From: Chitinophaga pinensis
Lineage (GTDB): Bacteria > Planctomycetota > Phycisphaerae > Phycisphaerales > SM1A02
Length of the DNA stretch: 19,473 nt
NCBI GenBank assembly: GCA_943329105.2
Contig: CALQCP020000018.1
Span: forward strand, 1-19,473
Reading direction: 5' to 3'
Positions within the stretch are counted from its first letter, which is position 1. Every line of letters starts with the position of its first letter. Shown one piece after another: positions 8,407 through 16,504 of the stretch. The notes below the pieces were generated by a model that was given only the letters and a program-made list of their open reading frames with translations, had not been told where the DNA came from and ran no database searches. The position numbers were made by a program, and so were the translations under genes.

Positions 8407-8718
8407 ATGCCCTCCCGCCTCCGCAACACTCTCCGCCACGCCTTCGCTGTCGAGCCTCCAGGCCCGGCCATACCTTCGCCGGAAGAACGCGCTGCGCTCG
8501 ATCCGCTCATCGCGGAGATTCGTCGGCGCGGCCTTGTCACTCCCGCGGTGTTCTTCCTGGAGAGCGTTGAGCCGCTCAACAATGTCGGTGCGCAGGCTTT
8601 GCACTTTATGCAGCCGTTCGCAACCGCCGTGCTCGACCCGGTGCGCTATGCAGTGCTCGTCAAGTACTTGGAGCGCCGTGGCAGCATCACGTGGGTGGCG
8701 CAGGAATTGCAGCGCTGA
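8407..8718 (+). CDS. Small conserved-looking protein, first gene of the MutL/membrane operon
   Basis: A 103-residue protein from ATG 8407 (MPSRLRNTLRHAF). An in-frame ATG at 8341 would add 22 residues, but that ATG falls on the edge of the DNA block shared with paralogue A's upstream region, and the extra residues look non-conserved. No Shine-Dalgarno is seen at either; TACTCT at 8389-8394 could be a -10 element. The body (LIAEIRRRGLVTPAVFFLES, then VGAQALHFMQPF and a charged C-terminal helix) is probably all-alpha, with no clear transmembrane helix and no motif I can assign. It ends 24 bp before the MutL gene, in the same direction, so it is likely co-transcribed and acts with that system. 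Function unknown. Confidence 0.7.
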   Translation: MPSRLRNTLRHAFAVEPPGPAIPSPEERAALDPLIAEIRRRGLVTPAVFFLESVEPLNNVGAQALHFMQPFATAVLDPVRYAVLVKYLERRGSITWVAQELQR

Positions 8719-8742
8719 CGCCGCAAGTAACCTGCGCCGCTC

Positions 8743-10596
8743 ATGACCGCCCCGCACGCTGCCACGCCCACGCCGTCCTCGCCTTCCGGCAAGACTCCGC
8801 CCACGCCCGACCGCATTCAGGTCATCGTCGCTACGGACTGCGGGTCCACCACCACCAAGGCCATCCTGATCGAACTTGTTGATGGCCACTATCGCCAGAC
8901 GCAGCGCGGGGAGGCGCCCACCACCGTGGAGGCGCCGTTTGCGGATGTCACACTCGGTGTCACCAACTCGGTCACTGAACTGCAAGAACTCTCCGGTCGC
9001 CGATTGATCGCTGATGACGGCACCGTGATTCGCCGCACGTCACTCACTGATCCAAACGGTTGCGATGTCTACATCTCTACATCGTCCGCTGGCGGCGGTT
9101 TGCAAATGATGGTGGCCGGTGTGGTGCGGCAAATGACCGCCGAAAGTGCGAAGCGCGCAGCACTCGGCGCCGGTGCGATCGTCATGGACACGATCGCTGC
9201 GAATGACAATCGCAAGCCGCACGAACAGATTCAGCGGATTCGCGAACTGCGCCCCGATATGGTGCTCCTCTCTGGTGGCACCGATGGCGGCGATCAAAAA
9301 AAGGTGGTGGAACTTGCGGAACTCATCGCGCCCGCCAAGCCGCGCCCGCGTTTCGGTGGTGAATACCAGCTGCCAGTGATCTATGCAGGCAATAAGGATG
9401 CCGCGCCCGCCGTGGCGCGCGTCTTCGGTGCGGGATTTGATCTGAGCATCGTTCCCAATCTGCGCCCGACGCTGGAAGCAGAGAACCTTGGCCCCGCGCG
9501 TGACCGTATTCATGATGTGTTCCTTGAGCACGTCATGGCGCACGCGCCGGGTTATGACAAGCTGATTTCATGGGCCGACGCGCCCATCATGCCAACGCCC
9601 GGTGCCGTTGGTGACATCTTGCAAACCATCGCGCGCAAGCGGGGAATCAACGCGGTTGGCGTCGACATCGGCGGCGCAACCACTGACGTCTTCAGCGTCT
9701 TTGACGGCGTGTTCAATCGCACCGTGAGCGCAAACCTGGGGATGAGTTACTCCATCAGCAACGTGTGTGCTGAAGCCACCATGCCGCGCATCATGCGTTG
9801 GGTGCATCTGCCAATGGACGAGCGCGAACTGCGCAATCGCGTCAAGAACAAGATGATTCGCCCGACCACCATTCCGCAATCATTGGAGGCGCTGGTGTTC
9901 GAACAAGCCGTCGCGCGCGAAGCGTTGCGCTTGAGTTACGAACAACACAAGGCGTTCGCTACCACGCTCAAGGGCGTGCAACAACAACGCACCGTAGGCG
10001 ATGCGTTCAGTCAGCAAGCCGGCGGCGGGACGCTGGTGAACAACATGAAGCTGGATCTCTTGGTTGCATCAGGCGGCGTGCTCAGTCACGCGCCGCGCAT
10101 GGAGCAGACCGCGCTCATGTTGATCGATAGTTTTGAGCCAGAAGGCTTCACGGAACTGGCGAAAGATTCCATCTTCATGATGCCGCACTTGGGGGTCCTT
10201 GCAAGCGTGCACCCCGACGCGGCGATGGAGGTATTTGAGAAGGATTGCCTGATATTCCTGGGCACGTGCGTTGCACCGCACGGCGAAGGAAAGCCTGGAA
10301 AGCAGTGCTTTTCGTGGACGCTCTCCGGCGCACGCAGCGCGCAGGGAACCATGGCGGTGGGCGAGATGCAGGTGCTTCCGCTTGCGCACCACGAGTCCTG
10401 CGAGATGACCGTAAGCCCCGAGAAGGGCTTCGACATGGGCGCTGGCCCCGGCAAGCCAGTGACACGCACTGTGCGTGGCGGAACAGTCGGTTTGATTCTG
10501 GACGCGCGCGGTCGTGCGATTACTGTTCCAGACGCAGAGAACGAACGGCGCGCCACGATTCAGAAATGGCTGACCGCGCTGCATGTGTATGAGTGA
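8743..10596 (+). CDS. MutL/GlmL-family ASKHA ATPase
   Basis: A 617-residue protein of the MutL (glutamate mutase L) family in the actin/Hsp70/hexokinase superfamily. Residues 1-24 are a Pro/Thr-rich tail; phosphate-1 is DCGSTTTK (32-39), phosphate-2 is GVDIGGATTD (306-315), and an adenosine-type GG motif is LLVASGG (439-445). LLSGGTDGGD (175-184) is also typical of the family. Family members are named for linkage to B12-dependent glutamate mutase, where a reactivase or chaperone role was proposed. No mutase S or E subunit or B12-binding motif (DxHxxG) lies in this window. Instead the gene sits among a KOW protein and four membrane proteins, so an ATP-driven role in a membrane complex is inferred. 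No Shine-Dalgarno; the only in-frame ATG consistent with length is used. Confidence 0.9.
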   Translation: MTAPHAATPTPSSPSGKTPPTPDRIQVIVATDCGSTTTKAILIELVDGHYRQTQRGEAPTTVEAPFADVTLGVTNSVTELQELSGRRLIADDGTVIRRTSLTDPNGCDVYISTSSAGGGLQMMVAGVVRQMTAESAKRAALGAGAIVMDTIAANDNRKPHEQIQRIRELRPDMVLLSGGTDGGDQKKVVELAELIAPAKPRPRFGGEYQLPVIYAGNKDAAPAVARVFGAGFDLSIVPNLRPTLEAENLGPARDRIHDVFLEHVMAHAPGYDKLISWADAPIMPTPGAVGDILQTIARKRGINAVGVDIGGATTDVFSVFDGVFNRTVSANLGMSYSISNVCAEATMPRIMRWVHLPMDERELRNRVKNKMIRPTTIPQSLEALVFEQAVAREALRLSYEQHKAFATTLKGVQQQRTVGDAFSQQAGGGTLVNNMKLDLLVASGGVLSHAPRMEQTALMLIDSFEPEGFTELAKDSIFMMPHLGVLASVHPDAAMEVFEKDCLIFLGTCVAPHGEGKPGKQCFSWTLSGARSAQGTMAVGEMQVLPLAHHESCEMTVSPEKGFDMGAGPGKPVTRTVRGGTVGLILDARGRAITVPDAENERRATIQKWLTALHVYE

Positions 10597-10607
10597 AGCG
10601 CGGACAT

Positions 10608-10641
10608 GGTTGATTGGTACGGACAGGCGGTTGATCAGTAC
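10608..10641 (+). promoter_or_regulatory. Direct repeat GGTTGATNNGTAC x2, 21 bp apart
   Basis: In the 74-bp gap after the MutL gene, GGTTGATTGGTAC (10608) and GGTTGATCAGTAC (10629) are spaced 21 bp start to start, which is two turns of B-DNA. This spacing fits a dimeric regulator site or the remains of a promoter in front of the KOW gene. No regulator can be named. Confidence 0.3.
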
Positions 10642-10670
10642 AAGCAGTTAGACACCTTTCGAGCAGACTC

Positions 10671-11813
10671 ATGGCTAAAGCATTCACACCTGGACTCACC
10701 GTCACTGCCCGCACCACCTACCGCGCACGGCGCGTGTTGCCGATCACTGGTGATGTGCTTGTGACGCGCGGTGCACAGGTCAACGCCGATACTGTGGTGG
10801 CGCAGACATTCATGGAGGGCGATGCATTCCCCATGCGTGCCGCCAATATCTTGAGTGCAAACCCCAAGGACTTATCGGGATTAATGCTCAAAAAGCTCGG
10901 CGACACGGTGGCGAAGGACGAGCCAATCGCGCGCTCCAAGGGCATCTTTGGAATGATGAAGACGGAAGTGAAATCTGCCGCAGACGGGGTACTAGAAAGC
11001 ATCTCTGACGCCACCGGCATGGTGATCATCCGCGGACCGCAACACCCAGTCGCTGTGCAGGCCTATGTGTCCGGCGAAGTGATCGAAGTGATTGCCGGCG
11101 AGGGCGTAGTGATTGAAAATGCAGTGGCGCTCATTCAGGGAATCTTTGGAGTCTCCGGCGAGACGCACGGACCGATCGCTATGGCGAATGCAGCCGCGGG
11201 CGACACGCTTGACGAAGCGCACATCACCGCTGCCATGAAGGGCTGCGTAGTGATTGGTGGCGCGCGGATGACGGCGGCGGCAATCAAGAAAGCAAAGACT
11301 GTTGGCGCAGCAGCGATTGTGTCTGGCGGCATTGACGACCAAGACCTGCGCGACTTCTTGGGTCACGACATCGGCGTTGCAGTCACCGGCAGCGAACGCA
11401 CTGGCATCACGCTCATCATCACCGAAGGCTTTGGTGATGTTGCCATGGCGGCGCGGACCTTCAAATTGCTCGCCTCGCACGCCGGACGCGTGGCAAGCGT
11501 GAATGGCGCAACGCAGATTCGCGCGGGCGTCATGCGACCAGAGATTGTGATTCCGCTTGATGCCGCGCACCACGGCTCGGGTGGCGGTCCAGCCGCCGCG
11601 GCGGGCGGCGCCGTCGCTGGAATGCTTGAAATAGGCACTTCTGTGCGTGTCATCCGCGATCCGTACTTCGGCGTACTTGGCACGGTGGCCGCGCTTCCGG
11701 AACAGCCGGCAGTGCTCGGTTCCGGCAGTCGGGCGCGCGTCCTTGAAGTGGCAACGGTCGACGGATCGCGCATCACTGTGCCGCGTGCCAATGTTGAAGT
11801 GATCGACGGCTGA
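10671..11813 (+). CDS. Barrel-sandwich hybrid plus KOW-domain protein of MutL operon
   Basis: A 380-residue, predicted soluble protein. Residues 20-155 contain repeated short beta segments of the barrel-sandwich (biotinyl/lipoyl or RNA polymerase beta-prime) kind, e.g. GDVLVTRGAQVNADTVVAQ and GVLESISDATGMVI. Residues 185-295 form an alpha/beta domain (GCVVIGGARMT, IVSGGIDDQDLRDFLG, GVAVTGSERTGITLIITEG, NGATQIRAGVMRPEIVIP). A glycine/alanine-rich linker leads to a KOW-like module at 322-378 (VRVIRDPYFGVLGTV). It is 74 bp after the MutL gene and 66 bp before the DUF6754-like gene. The lipoyl lysine motif is absent, so it is not a carrier. From memory, similar proteins occur next to MutL and DUF6754 genes in other phyla; no function is known to me. 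ATG 10671 has no Shine-Dalgarno. Confidence 0.8.
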   Translation: MAKAFTPGLTVTARTTYRARRVLPITGDVLVTRGAQVNADTVVAQTFMEGDAFPMRAANILSANPKDLSGLMLKKLGDTVAKDEPIARSKGIFGMMKTEVKSAADGVLESISDATGMVIIRGPQHPVAVQAYVSGEVIEVIAGEGVVIENAVALIQGIFGVSGETHGPIAMANAAAGDTLDEAHITAAMKGCVVIGGARMTAAAIKKAKTVGAAAIVSGGIDDQDLRDFLGHDIGVAVTGSERTGITLIITEGFGDVAMAARTFKLLASHAGRVASVNGATQIRAGVMRPEIVIPLDAAHHGSGGGPAAAAGGAVAGMLEIGTSVRVIRDPYFGVLGTVAALPEQPAVLGSGSRARVLEVATVDGSRITVPRANVEVIDG

Positions 11814-11879
11814 GTACGCGCCGCGATATTGTCGGGCGGAGGTACCCACGGCTGAGTTCATCTTTGGTACACCCCTCGC

Positions 11880-12749
11880 ATGTCAGTAGCCACCATCCTC
11901 CTTCTGGCGCAGGAAGCCGGCGCGGAGAGTTCCACAGCAGTGACTTGGTTCATGCCCGGCAAGGGCGTGCTGGTCGTCGCGCTCGTAGTGGTGGTAGTGG
12001 CAGTGCTCGGCTCTATTTTGTGGGCGCGCGCGGGTCACTCGATTGTTGTTCGCAAAATCGCCGGTCTTGATGCCGTTGATGAAGCCGTTGGCCGTGCCAC
12101 CGAAATGGGTCGACCGATTCTGTTCGTCCCCGGCATTCAGGACATGGACAACATTCAGACGGTGGCCGGCATCACCATCTTGAGCAAGGTTGCCAAGACT
12201 GCCGCCGAGTACGACGCCGACATTGAAGTACCGAACACCCGCTCCCTAGTAATGACCAGCGCGCGCGAGGCTGTGCACGCGGCGTACCTCTCCGCGGGTC
12301 GCACTGATTCATACAACCCCGACCGTATTTATTATGTGAGTGACGAACAGTTTGCGTTCGTTGCATACACCAGCGGCTTGATGGCGCGTAAGCGACCGGC
12401 CGCGTGTTTCTACTTTGGCTGTTTCTTCGCGGAAAGCCTGATTCTTGCGGAAAATGGCAACGCCATCGGCGCGATTCAGATTGCCGGAACCGCTGAGACC
12501 ACACAGCTTCCGTTCTTTGTTGCAAGCTGCGACTACACACTGATCGGCGAAGAATTCTTTGCCGCCAGTGCATATCTGAGTGGCGAGCCGGATCAACTGG
12601 GAACACTGCTGGGGCAAGACATCATCAAGGCGGTGGTGTGGGTGATGATTGCGGTTGTCACACTGGTGGCCACCATTGCCGCGGTCACTGGGTCTGCTGG
12701 AGTCACGCAGTTCATCACCAACCTGCGTATCTCGATGGGAGGCGGATGA
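11880..12749 (+). CDS. DUF6754-like membrane protein
   Basis: A 289-residue protein with a transmembrane helix at about 28-50 (VLVVALVVVVVAVLG), a conserved middle domain (RPILFVPGIQDMDNIQTVAG at 78-97, DIEVPNTRSLVM, YYVSDEQFAFVAYTSGLMAR, CFYFGCFFAESLILAE) and a second helix at about 250-272. It resembles the DUF6754 family as I remember it. A third weakly hydrophobic stretch at 173-192 may be buried or membrane-associated. The stop is 1 bp before the ATG of the next gene, so translation is probably coupled. TACACC at 11868-11873, six bases before the ATG, could be a -10 element for a leaderless message. Molecular role unknown; a core subunit of the membrane complex is inferred. Confidence 0.8.
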   Translation: MSVATILLLAQEAGAESSTAVTWFMPGKGVLVVALVVVVVAVLGSILWARAGHSIVVRKIAGLDAVDEAVGRATEMGRPILFVPGIQDMDNIQTVAGITILSKVAKTAAEYDADIEVPNTRSLVMTSAREAVHAAYLSAGRTDSYNPDRIYYVSDEQFAFVAYTSGLMARKRPAACFYFGCFFAESLILAENGNAIGAIQIAGTAETTQLPFFVASCDYTLIGEEFFAASAYLSGEPDQLGTLLGQDIIKAVVWVMIAVVTLVATIAAVTGSAGVTQFITNLRISMGGG

Positions 12750-12750
12750 C

Positions 12751-13455
12751 ATGAGTCGTACCGTCGCAGCCATTGTTGCATCCATCGCGGGCTTGGTCAT
12801 GGTGTTGACAGCCTTTGTGCAGCCACTCGAGTTCCTGGGGAGCGCGGTGGTGGATTGGTTCAATGTATTGGCCGCCATTGCATTTGTCTTAGGTGGCGCC
12901 AATCTGCTGAAGATGAACCTGATGAAGATCAGTGCGCGCGAGGCGGGCTGGGGATACTCAGCGGTCACGCTCGCGGCATTCCTCCTGACCCTTGCCGTTG
13001 GCATCTTGAAGGTTGGCGTACACCCCGACGCGCTGCACCCCAACGTGGCCTTCTCTGGCGACAAAGAAGCGGTCGGCGCACCCTTCTGGTGGCTCTACGA
13101 ATATGCGATGAGCCCCATCACCAGCACACTGTTTGCGCTGCTGGCCTTCTACGTTGCCAGTGCTGCATTCCGCGCATTCCGTGCAAAGAACACCGCGGCC
13201 ATCTTGCTTCTGGGCACGGCATTCATTGTGCTACTTGGCCGTGTGTATGTGGGCGTACTGATCACCTCATGGATCCCCGCCGACAACGCGTGGGTGGCAT
13301 GGTTGCGCCTGGAAAATCTCAGCAGCATCATCATGAGCGTCTTCAACAACGCCGGTACGCGCGCCATGATGATTGGCATCGCGATCGGCGTGGCTGCTAC
13401 AAGCCTCAAGATCTTGGTCGGGCTCGACCGCAGCTACCTCGGGCAGGGCGACTGA
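12751..13455 (+). CDS. Multipass membrane protein of MutL operon
   Basis: A 234-residue protein beginning MSRTVAAIVASIAG. The start at 12751 is chosen because it lies 1 bp after the stop of the DUF6754-like gene; an open frame extends upstream but overlaps that gene. Hydrophobic helices are seen near residues 4-22, 32-52, 69-87, 115-138, 146-166 and 205-225, giving about six membrane spans. There is no recognisable transporter or enzyme motif. The stop is 1 bp before the ATG of the next gene. Its place in the operon suggests a membrane subunit of the same complex. Confidence 0.8.
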   Translation: MSRTVAAIVASIAGLVMVLTAFVQPLEFLGSAVVDWFNVLAAIAFVLGGANLLKMNLMKISAREAGWGYSAVTLAAFLLTLAVGILKVGVHPDALHPNVAFSGDKEAVGAPFWWLYEYAMSPITSTLFALLAFYVASAAFRAFRAKNTAAILLLGTAFIVLLGRVYVGVLITSWIPADNAWVAWLRLENLSSIIMSVFNNAGTRAMMIGIAIGVAATSLKILVGLDRSYLGQGD

Positions 13456-13456
13456 C

Positions 13457-14392
13457 ATGGCATCAAACGAACACAACACCAACGCCCGCCATGGCACGTT
13501 CCTTTCGCGGCTCGATGCGATCGACCGCCGCTGGATCTTTTTGATGATGGCGCTGGCCGTTGCTGGACCGATCATCTGGGTGGGCATCACTGGTAAGACA
13601 TTCCCGGAAACGCCAACTCCCGCAGTGCAGGGCGCGTTCGACGCCATTGAACGATTGCCGGAAGGGTCGCGAGTGTTGGTCTCGTTTGACTTTGATCCAG
13701 CCAGCGCTGGTGAGTTGCAGCCGATGGCAACCGCCATCATCCACCACTGTGCGATGCGAAAGCTGCGCATCTGTGGGATGACCTTGTGGGCGCCGGGTGG
13801 CCCGTTGATCGGCGCAACATTCACTGACGTGATCGGCAATGATCCAACCTATGTGTACGGCGTGAACTTTGTTGATCTTGGCTATCAAGCCGGCAACGAA
13901 GGCGTGATGAAGCAGGTGGGAACCGACTTCCCGCGTGCCTTCCCAAGTGACGCACGCAGCACTCCGTTTGCGCAGGTTCCGATGCTGAAGGACATCCAGA
14001 AGCTCACCGACTTTGACCTACTGGTGAGCGTGAGTGCTGGATATCCAGGTTCTAAGGAGTGGATTCAATACGGCGTGTCGCCGACCATGACCGGTGGCAA
14101 GCCGCTGCCATTTGTGGCCGGCGCCACGGGTGTACAGACGCCGCAACTCATTCCGTACTACCCCGGTCAAATGGCCGGTGTGTTGGGCGCCATCAAGGGC
14201 GCTGCGGAGTATGAGTCGCTGGTGAATACCAAATTGCGTTCGATGGATTCCGGTAAGCCGATCGCGCCGAAGTTCCAAGAGGCTCAGCGCCGTATGGCAC
14301 CGCAGTTGGTGGCGCACGTACTGATGGTGGGACTGATTGTGATTGGCAATGTGATCTTCTTCGCGGGTCGTCGCAAGGGAGCACACGCATGA
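13457..14392 (+). CDS. Bitopic-terminus membrane protein with central alpha/beta domain
   Basis: A 311-residue protein, MASNEHNTNARHGTFLSRLD at the start. ATG 13457 is 1 bp after the previous stop; an upstream extension of the frame would overlap that gene. One transmembrane helix lies at 26-43 and one at about 285-303, so the roughly 240-residue middle is held on one side of the membrane by both ends. The middle has alternating beta strands and helices (RVLVSFDFDPASAGELQPMA, YGVNFVDLGYQAGNEG, DFDLLVSVSAGYPGSKEWI, PYYPGQMAGVLGAIKGAAEY), which looks like a Rossmann-type fold without a recognisable nucleotide motif. From memory similar proteins sit beside DUF6754 genes in Chloroflexi-type genomes. 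Ligand unknown. Overlaps the next gene by 4 bp (ATGA). Confidence 0.78.
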   Translation: MASNEHNTNARHGTFLSRLDAIDRRWIFLMMALAVAGPIIWVGITGKTFPETPTPAVQGAFDAIERLPEGSRVLVSFDFDPASAGELQPMATAIIHHCAMRKLRICGMTLWAPGGPLIGATFTDVIGNDPTYVYGVNFVDLGYQAGNEGVMKQVGTDFPRAFPSDARSTPFAQVPMLKDIQKLTDFDLLVSVSAGYPGSKEWIQYGVSPTMTGGKPLPFVAGATGVQTPQLIPYYPGQMAGVLGAIKGAAEYESLVNTKLRSMDSGKPIAPKFQEAQRRMAPQLVAHVLMVGLIVIGNVIFFAGRRKGAHA

Positions 14393-15519
14393 GCACCATG
14401 GGATCCACTGGATCACCGTTGAATGATCCAGCGATCGCGCGACGTGCGCATCGCATGATGCTCGCGGTGCTTGCGGTGATCGGCGTGCTGTTGGTGGTGC
14501 GTTCGTACATCGGCACAACGGTCGGTACCGGCGAAGCCGCGCGCAATACGCACGGCTTTGGCATGGTCTATGTGGAGCGCGCCGAGCAGGGATTTGTGAG
14601 TGAGCGCGTCACGGAGACTGGCAAGGACGGCGTGGCGGTAGAGGTCACCAAGTGGAAGCCGGTTGCTTCTGGCCAGAAACCAGAAGTCGCTTGGACCAAT
14701 TGGAACGAGACCACTGGCGATGCGTGGGCCACCGCCTCGATGCACGATTCCGCGCAGACATCGATAGAAGTCAGTTGGACGCGCACCGTCGGCGTGTGGG
14801 CCGCGGCGATCATGACGCTTTGCGTGTTCAGCTTCCTGTGGCGCGACAATCCGGGGTACAAGTTGGCGGAGTCGGTGGTCATTGGCGTCAGCGCTGGATA
14901 TTGGATGGTGGTAGCGCTGTGGGACACCTTGGTGCCGAAGCTCGTGGGTGCGCTCGCGCCCGGGTGGACGAAAGTGAACCTGATGCCATCCTTTGACGCC
15001 GTCGGCGTTGATTGGTGGGCGTTGGTGCCGCTGGGACTCGGGTTGCTACTCCTGTGCAGACTGTCGTCGCGCGCATCGTGGCTGGGCGTCTTCCCGCTGG
15101 CGTTCATCGTTGGAACATTTGCCGGCCTGAAGTTTGTGCAATACGTCGAGGCAGACTTGGTGGCACAGGTGGCAACCATGTTCGACCCACTGGTGGTGGT
15201 CAAGCATCAGGCGGCAGTCGGCGCAGACGCGGCCGCGATCGCCGCTTCGCCCATCGACTGGGCAGGGAGCGTGGGCGCCTCGCTTGCGGCGATCTTGATA
15301 TTTGTGGGCGTGCTCACTGTGCTGGCGTATTTCTTCTTCTCCGCCGAGCACAAGGGTGCGCTGGGTCGTACCGCCAAGGTGGGCGTTTGGTATCTCATGA
15401 TCACCTTCGGAGCCAGCTTTGGTTTCACGGTCATGGGCCGCATCGCGCTGCTTGCCGCGCGCTTTGAGTTTGTGTTCGATGACTGGCTGTGGCTGATCGA
15501 TCCGGCTGGGAAACACTAG
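14389..15519 (+). CDS. Seven-helix membrane protein, last gene of MutL operon
   Basis: A 376-residue protein starting in the ATGA overlap with the previous gene. One N-terminal helix (about 23-42) is followed by a 90-residue polar domain (YVERAEQGFVSERVTETGK, Trp-rich), then about six helices between 133 and 360 (for example WWALVPLGLGLLLLCRLS, VGASLAAILIFVGVLTVLAY). A loop of about 35 residues between helices five and six is rich in Ala. No transporter signature, quinone or metal site is evident. It ends the run of tightly spaced genes; a weak hairpin follows 4 bp after the stop. Confidence 0.78.
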   Translation: MSTMGSTGSPLNDPAIARRAHRMMLAVLAVIGVLLVVRSYIGTTVGTGEAARNTHGFGMVYVERAEQGFVSERVTETGKDGVAVEVTKWKPVASGQKPEVAWTNWNETTGDAWATASMHDSAQTSIEVSWTRTVGVWAAAIMTLCVFSFLWRDNPGYKLAESVVIGVSAGYWMVVALWDTLVPKLVGALAPGWTKVNLMPSFDAVGVDWWALVPLGLGLLLLCRLSSRASWLGVFPLAFIVGTFAGLKFVQYVEADLVAQVATMFDPLVVVKHQAAVGADAAAIAASPIDWAGSVGASLAAILIFVGVLTVLAYFFFSAEHKGALGRTAKVGVWYLMITFGASFGFTVMGRIALLAARFEFVFDDWLWLIDPAGKH

Positions 15520-15523
15520 AGCT

Positions 15524-15543
15524 GTCGAGCGGTTGGCCTCGAC
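15524..15543 (+). terminator. Weak hairpin after the MutL/membrane operon
   Basis: GTCGAG and CTCGAC form a 6-bp stem around an 8-nt loop, starting 4 bp after the stop codon of the last operon gene. No T-run follows, so intrinsic termination is uncertain. Confidence 0.25.
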
Positions 15544-15675
15544 GCCGATCCCGCGCCGATCCCACGCCAATACCCCGGTCACCGATAAGCGTCCGTATTT
15601 CTAAACCATTTCTGAACACAATTCGGCGCGTAATGCGCGGGGGCGATCCCTGCAGACGCACTACCGTGCGCGGTC

Positions 15676-16479
15676 ATGAAGTCCGCTCGCACCATCATCT
15701 CGGCGCTCGTCCTTGCCGGCGTTGCCATTGGGATCTTGGGGGCGAACGCTTCCGATCGATTCATCACCAACACGCTGACGCAGCAGTGGGAACCGATCTT
15801 CACTGGCACCGGAAATCTGGCGCCTTCTAAGAAATTGTTGCGTTTCACAACGAGCGGCGGAGTGGATGTCATTCCGGATCCGCTCTTCGGTGCGTCAACG
15901 TGCACTTGTTACATCTCGGAGTTCAGACTGCCGCGCGTGACATGGACCGTGAGTGTGGACGCCAAGCAGGCGATTGCAGCGTCAGCGCTGCCTCCGGATT
16001 CCGAATTCCTCACTTACATTCGGTCGGTGCAACAGGAGTTTGTGTTCCCGTTTGAGATTCGCTACGAATTCTGCATGTATGTCAAGGTGACGCCCGTCGG
16101 CTCAGCGATTGGTTACTCCGCGTTTCAAGTCACCACGAGCCTCTTTGGCGGCGACCCGGTTCGAGTGGAAATTACCTCGGATGAAGTGGCGCTTCCAAGT
16201 TCGTCCAAGAAGTTCTCCGGCAAGTTGGTGTATTCATACAATCCAACCAACGACCTGCTCACCATGCAGTTTGGTAGGAACACGCTGACCATTCCGGGGT
16301 ACATGAACACGTTCCTTCCGAGCAAGGGTGTGTTCTTCTGGCAGCCCGTGGTTGGTATTGGGTGCTCCGCCAATTACCAGTCGGCTGATCCACCGGTCAC
16401 GATTCAGCCGTTCACCTTCGGGAAGTTCCGGGCGTCGAATTTGACGCTGCCGGGGCAGCGCCCTGAGCCGCGCCCGTAA
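15676..16479 (+). CDS. Secreted hypothetical protein
   Basis: A 267-residue protein with a signal peptide at about 1-25 (MKSARTIISALVLAGVAIGI, cleavage near GANA-SDR). The mature part is rich in beta-forming and aromatic residues (TWTVSVDAK, FPFEIRYEFCMYVKVTP, GKLVYSYNPTNDLLTMQFG) and contains four cysteines (CTC, EFC, GIGC), so a disulfide-held beta-sandwich is likely. I do not recognise the family. It stands alone between the MutL operon (156 bp) and pdxA (37 bp). TACCGT at 15662-15667, eight bases before the ATG, may be a -10 element; no Shine-Dalgarno is seen. Confidence 0.75.
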   Translation: MKSARTIISALVLAGVAIGILGANASDRFITNTLTQQWEPIFTGTGNLAPSKKLLRFTTSGGVDVIPDPLFGASTCTCYISEFRLPRVTWTVSVDAKQAIAASALPPDSEFLTYIRSVQQEFVFPFEIRYEFCMYVKVTPVGSAIGYSAFQVTTSLFGGDPVRVEITSDEVALPSSSKKFSGKLVYSYNPTNDLLTMQFGRNTLTIPGYMNTFLPSKGVFFWQPVVGIGCSANYQSADPPVTIQPFTFGKFRASNLTLPGQRPEPRP

Positions 16480-16504
16480 GGCGCAGCCTCCCGCGGCGCG
16501 TACC

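Noticed and set aside
8377..8985. Minus-strand 202-codon frame across the start of the MutL operon
   Set aside because: Arg/Gly-rich translation, overlaps two better supported plus-strand genes.
8743..10596. Glutamate mutase operon
   Set aside because: No GlmS or GlmE and no cobalamin-binding motif nearby; neighbours are membrane proteins.
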